Source: Candidatus Doudnabacteria bacterium RIFCSPHIGHO2_01_FULL_46_14 (GTDB taxonomy: Bacteria > Patescibacteriota > Doudnabacteria > UBA920 > 2-01-FULL-46-14). Taken from it: DNA of 42,198 nt. This document shows, piece after piece, positions 38,930 through 42,198 of the stretch. Both the position numbers and the translations under genes were made by a program. The notes below the pieces were generated by a model. It searched no databases. It saw only the letters and a list, made by a program, of their open reading frames with translations, and was not told where the DNA came from. The stretch covers positions 38,201 to 80,398 of the forward strand of contig MFEK01000006.1 of NCBI GenBank assembly GCA_001779925.1, read 5' to 3'. How positions within the stretch are numbered: position 1 is the first letter of the stretch; each line of letters opens with the position of its first letter.

Positions 38930-40795
38930 CTAGAACTTTATTTTTTGACCAGGCTGGACCGAATTGCCCTGGGCAGGAGAGATTGGCTCCGTAGGCTTTG
39001 ACCGCGGAGATGAATCGGATTGCGGGCTAGTTGGGCTTGCGGGCGGACTGGCTTGGGGTACGCGTTCTGTTTTGACGTCCAAGCTTCCCTCAAAAACCAC
39101 TGCCTGACCAGTTTCATCACCGGCAGGCGGTTTAGGATGAGGAGCCTCTTTTTTTCCGAAATTAAACACCAATTTGTTAGCGATTTTTTTCGCAGTTTCC
39201 TCTCGTTTTTTTTCTGTTTCTTTGGCGACCTGGTTCCAGATATCAGGAGTTTTGGGTTTGGCTGGTATATTTTTGATTGATGTCTCTGGCCTTATTGGAG
39301 GCGGTGGCAATGCAGCCTTGGCCGGCGCAGATGTCTGTGGTCTAGCAGGCAGACTGGGTTGAGGCCGGGCGATTACGGTGGCAAGAGGCTTTATCGTTTC
39401 TGTAGGCGCTACCGCATCAGTCTTGCCTGTGAATATCACTCCCCCTCTTTCCGTTTCTTCTTCCTCATCGGTCAGCTCCTGGTGAGCAGCTTCTTTGTGG
39501 TATTCCTGCCCCATCCACCGGGTAATCCGTTCCTCAATGTCTTGTCGGCGATTGGCAAAGCGTTCACGGGAAACCTTGATGACTTTGTCCTCGTTGCCCG
39601 TGAGGGCGGCCAGCGGCGGCAAGGTCACGCCGCTGAATGGCTGTGATGCCACGCCATTGATCATCAGTTTGAGATAGATGTGATATTTAGTCAGGTTGAC
39701 CATGGCAGTTGGGGGGAATGTCGGATCAAATTCGCTCTCCAGATCTTCTGCGTCCGCGGCGCCGATTCGAAACAAAATAATAGTGCCTACGTTTCCAAAA
39801 ACCGCGTCTTTTATCGCAGTGTTTCCTTCTGTTATCAGTTGGCCGATGTATTGATGGGCAATGATCAAATTGAGGCGGTATTTCCTAGCCTCCGAAAGAA
39901 TGTTCGCGAACGATTCAGTGGCAAAATTTTGAAACTCATCCACGTAAAGGTAAAAATCAGCGCGCTCTTCTTCGGGAATGTCAACCCGGCTCATAGCCGC
40001 TAGCTGCAGTTTTGTGATAAACATCGCGCCCAGCAGACGCGAGTTGTCCTCGCCAATGCGGCCCTTGGACAGGTTTAAAAGCAGAATCTTTTTTTGATCC
40101 ATGAGTTCCCGCAGGTCAATAGAGCTTTTGGTTTGGCCGACAATATTGCGTATCAGGGCGGACGACAAAAACTGCCCTACTTTGTTTTGGATAGGAGCGA
40201 TCGCCTCACTGCGGAATTTGTCATTGTAATTGGCAAATTCGTCCACCCAGAATGATTTAACAACCGGGTCACGAACATTGTCGACTATGCGCTGGCGGAA
40301 TTTTTTGTCAACAAGCATGCGTGCGATCCCGAGCATTGTGTTGCCGGGAGTGTCTAGGAGCGCCAAAATCGTGTTGTTGAGGATGTATTCCATGCGCGCG
40401 CTCCAGACATTTGCCCACATTTTCGTGAACACGCCCATCAGTCCGGAAGCCACAAGGTGTTTGTATTTTGGATCTACGGATTCGAGCGGGTTAAAGGCGA
40501 TAGGGAAATCGAGGTCAGAAGGGTTGAAATAAATTACGTCATTGATCCGCGAGGATGGAATATAGTTGAGGACTTTTTCTATTGAATCACCGTGCGGGTC
40601 CACGAAAGCCACGCCATGGCCATGCTGGATGTCCTGCACGATCATGTTTTCAATCATGGTGGTTTTGCCCATGCCGGTTTTCCCGATAATATAAACGTGC
40701 CGGCGGCGGTCGTCCGGTTTTATGCCAAAAGCGATTTCCTTATTGCGGAAATTGGTTCGGGCAAATACGTTAATGTGGTCTTTTTGCGGTTCCAT
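38930..40795 (-). CDS. VirD4/TraG-like ATPase, type IV secretion DNA-binding family
   Basis: A 621-residue P-loop ATPase. Residues 1-30 contain ARTNFRNKEIAFGIKPDD; Walker A is IIGKTGMGKTT (36-46); VAFVDPHGDSIEKVLNYIP is the conserved strand after it; Walker B is FYLYVDEFQNFA near 290; LIIAHQYIGQL is the sensor region. No N-terminal membrane helix is present, unlike classical VirD4. From about residue 450 the protein is Pro-, Ala- and Ser-rich and probably disordered. Such proteins, next to the membrane protein encoded upstream, are widespread in Patescibacteria and are thought to move DNA or proteins. The motor function is well supported; the substrate is not. Confidence 0.88.
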   Translation of the reverse strand: MEPQKDHINVFARTNFRNKEIAFGIKPDDRRRHVYIIGKTGMGKTTMIENMIVQDIQHGHGVAFVDPHGDSIEKVLNYIPSSRINDVIYFNPSDLDFPIAFNPLESVDPKYKHLVASGLMGVFTKMWANVWSARMEYILNNTILALLDTPGNTMLGIARMLVDKKFRQRIVDNVRDPVVKSFWVDEFANYNDKFRSEAIAPIQNKVGQFLSSALIRNIVGQTKSSIDLRELMDQKKILLLNLSKGRIGEDNSRLLGAMFITKLQLAAMSRVDIPEEERADFYLYVDEFQNFATESFANILSEARKYRLNLIIAHQYIGQLITEGNTAIKDAVFGNVGTIILFRIGAADAEDLESEFDPTFPPTAMVNLTKYHIYLKLMINGVASQPFSGVTLPPLAALTGNEDKVIKVSRERFANRRQDIEERITRWMGQEYHKEAAHQELTDEEEETERGGVIFTGKTDAVAPTETIKPLATVIARPQPSLPARPQTSAPAKAALPPPPIRPETSIKNIPAKPKTPDIWNQVAKETEKKREETAKKIANKLVFNFGKKEAPHPKPPAGDETGQAVVFEGSLDVKTERVPQASPPASPTSPQSDSSPRSKPTEPISPAQGNSVQPGQKIKF

Positions 40796-40867
40796 TTACC
40801 CGCCTAAATTTTTAAGTGTAGTTTTTAGCATTGTATTAAATTTCTGAAAAAAATTTGGTGGGTGAAT

Positions 40868-42178
40868 TTATAGTCCTGGCACTATCGGCAAATCGGGCGG
40901 CGGTTGTTCTTTGATCACCCTGACCATGTCAATTTGCGGAACCTTCACTGTGAGCTGCGGGAAATGGATGAGAGTCGCCAGCTCTTCGGAGCTCATAATT
41001 TGCGCCGGCGGGCCGTGTAGCCAGAAACGGTTTTTCATAAATTTGAAATATTTTCTTTTACGCCAATGCAATCGAAATTGGGTTATGGGTTTTTCCCACT
41101 CTTCGAATAAATAATATTTTACTCTTGTCCAGCGCGCCAGCAAAGGCTTGAGGGCATTCATATCGTCCGAACCAAATGATTTGAGTGCGCCAATGACCGA
41201 ACGCAGCAGCAGCGTTGGCTGGTATTTTTCGCGAGGCGCAATATACATTCCGTGAATTTTTGTGTTATAGCACCATCTGGCAATTTTTGCTTCAATCTGC
41301 GTGATAACCTGTTTTTCCGTTTCTGTCAGATGCAGCATCAAGCTCGGCGGTTCTTCTTTCACGTGCCCCGCTTTAGCCTCGCTGTCAGGGCGCAATAACA
41401 CATCAAGTGCTGGTCCGATAATTTTGCCGATGATGCCCAGCATTGCGTTGCCATGCCCGTGTCCCTCTTGAAACTCCGGAACTCCTTTCAGTTTTTGTAC
41501 AAATTCTTTAGCGCGCCCTTTCCACTCATCACCTACCGGACGCATTACAAACTGCAAGATAAACATTTCATAGGGACTAATCTTGCCCATCTCCTCCCAC
41601 AGGCCGGCAATCGGATCAACCATTGTTTCCGCGGTAGGATGCTCCCAGTAGCGATAGCTTCTTATCGGGTATTCATTGCGCTGAGTATATCTCCAGGTGA
41701 GCGCGTAAATGTCGTAGGGCGATTTTTCCGGGTCATATTGTGGAAGTTTTGCAAAATAATCTTCAGCCTCGCTTATTTCCGCGGCGGGGAATTCGGAATA
41801 AATCGCAGCTTCCAAAGTATCGCGGTATTTGGGGCTGATCCTCACGTAGTTGCCGATTACTCCGCCAATACTGGTGATCTCCCATGTAAACCACATTTGC
41901 ATTTGCCCTTCCAAATGGGTTTCAGCCCAACTGAAGGTTTCCTGTATCGAATGCAGTTGTTCAAAAACGTGTTCGAATGCCAAAGGACTGCGTTCATTTT
42001 CTGGAGGGACTGTTATTTTCAGAAATACCCATTTTTGGTTGTTGTACCATTCAATCTGGATATGCTCAAGATAGAGTTCATACATCATGTAAAGCATCAG
42101 TCCGGCAAAAAGCACCCATCCGCCATGAACCAAAATCCACTCAGTTGTTTTTAGGAGTTCAACTAGTTCACTGAACAT
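40868..42178 (-). CDS. Membrane protein paired with the TraG-like ATPase
   Basis: 436 residues. One membrane segment near the N-terminus (WILVHGGWVLFAGLMLYMMY, about 14-33), then a large cytoplasmic domain with VFLKITVPPENERSPLAFEHVFEQLHSI and WFTWEITSIGG, regions seen in proteins that sit beside VirD4-like ATPases in Patescibacteria. The C-terminal part is basic (LHWRKRKYFKFMKNRFW) and ends Pro-rich. It could be the membrane anchor that the soluble ATPase lacks. ATG 42178 is 20 bases from the window edge; no Shine-Dalgarno is visible. The ATPase gene follows after 72 bases. Confidence 0.75.
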   Translation of the reverse strand: MFSELVELLKTTEWILVHGGWVLFAGLMLYMMYELYLEHIQIEWYNNQKWVFLKITVPPENERSPLAFEHVFEQLHSIQETFSWAETHLEGQMQMWFTWEITSIGGVIGNYVRISPKYRDTLEAAIYSEFPAAEISEAEDYFAKLPQYDPEKSPYDIYALTWRYTQRNEYPIRSYRYWEHPTAETMVDPIAGLWEEMGKISPYEMFILQFVMRPVGDEWKGRAKEFVQKLKGVPEFQEGHGHGNAMLGIIGKIIGPALDVLLRPDSEAKAGHVKEEPPSLMLHLTETEKQVITQIEAKIARWCYNTKIHGMYIAPREKYQPTLLLRSVIGALKSFGSDDMNALKPLLARWTRVKYYLFEEWEKPITQFRLHWRKRKYFKFMKNRFWLHGPPAQIMSSEELATLIHFPQLTVKVPQIDMVRVIKEQPPPDLPIVPGL

Positions 42179-42198
42179 TGAGATATTTGTTTTCCGCA

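Overview
The window looks like a chromosomal segment of a Candidate Phyla Radiation (Patescibacteria) bacterium, probably on the Paceibacteria/Parcubacteria side. This is an inference. It rests on tightly packed, overlapping genes, a conserved VirD4/TraG-like ATPase next to a large DUF membrane protein, a secreted protein with tandem 'KRPF' repeats, a small GIY-YIG nuclease placed inside a structural RNA gene, and standard code usage with TGA as stop. No insertion sequence, prophage or CRISPR array was seen.

Layout. 1-1733: a truncated orphan gene (minus), a flavin/NAD oxidoreductase and a putative lipoprotein. 1703-2498: a foldback repeat, then the RNase P RNA gene (minus). The RNase P gene is the main discovery: helix P3 is opened by a complete 82-codon GIY-YIG nuclease gene, with P1, P2 and P3 all paired across the insert and a consensus promoter ending exactly at P1. 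2648-12348: a long plus-strand envelope operon (polyprenyl-phosphate sugar transferase, three GT4 glycosyltransferases, MurG-like, patatin-like, glycerophosphodiesterase, MurC, MurB), then hpf. 12773-17219: a polyamine operon speA-aguB-aguA plus a deoxyhypusine-synthase homologue. 17317-19098: two orphan genes and an SGNH hydrolase. 19246-25200 (mostly minus): a small RHH-like/membrane pair, an EnvC-like M23 peptidase, gltX, orphan genes, a WecG-type glycosyltransferase and thpR. 25355-33781: priA, def, a secreted repeat protein (minus), fmt, a small DNA-binding-like protein, tRNA-Gln, a GT2-SpoU-TPR operon, an RRM protein and a DUF4383-like protein. 33937-42178: proton-pumping pyrophosphatase, two orphan genes (minus), mnmA and the TraG-like ATPase/membrane protein pair (minus).

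Two kinds of expression unit stand out. Many housekeeping genes carry a -10 box only 6-9 nt before the ATG and no Shine-Dalgarno (apparently leaderless). A second class of unrecognised orphan genes has strong AGGAGG sites, 5' leaders, consensus promoters and often their own hairpin terminators.

Short palindromic repeats, GC-rich and of at least two families, lie between genes and also inside reading frames (mnmA, fmt, wecG-like, glycosyltransferases, the deoxyhypusine synthase homologue), where they are translated as low-complexity inserts.
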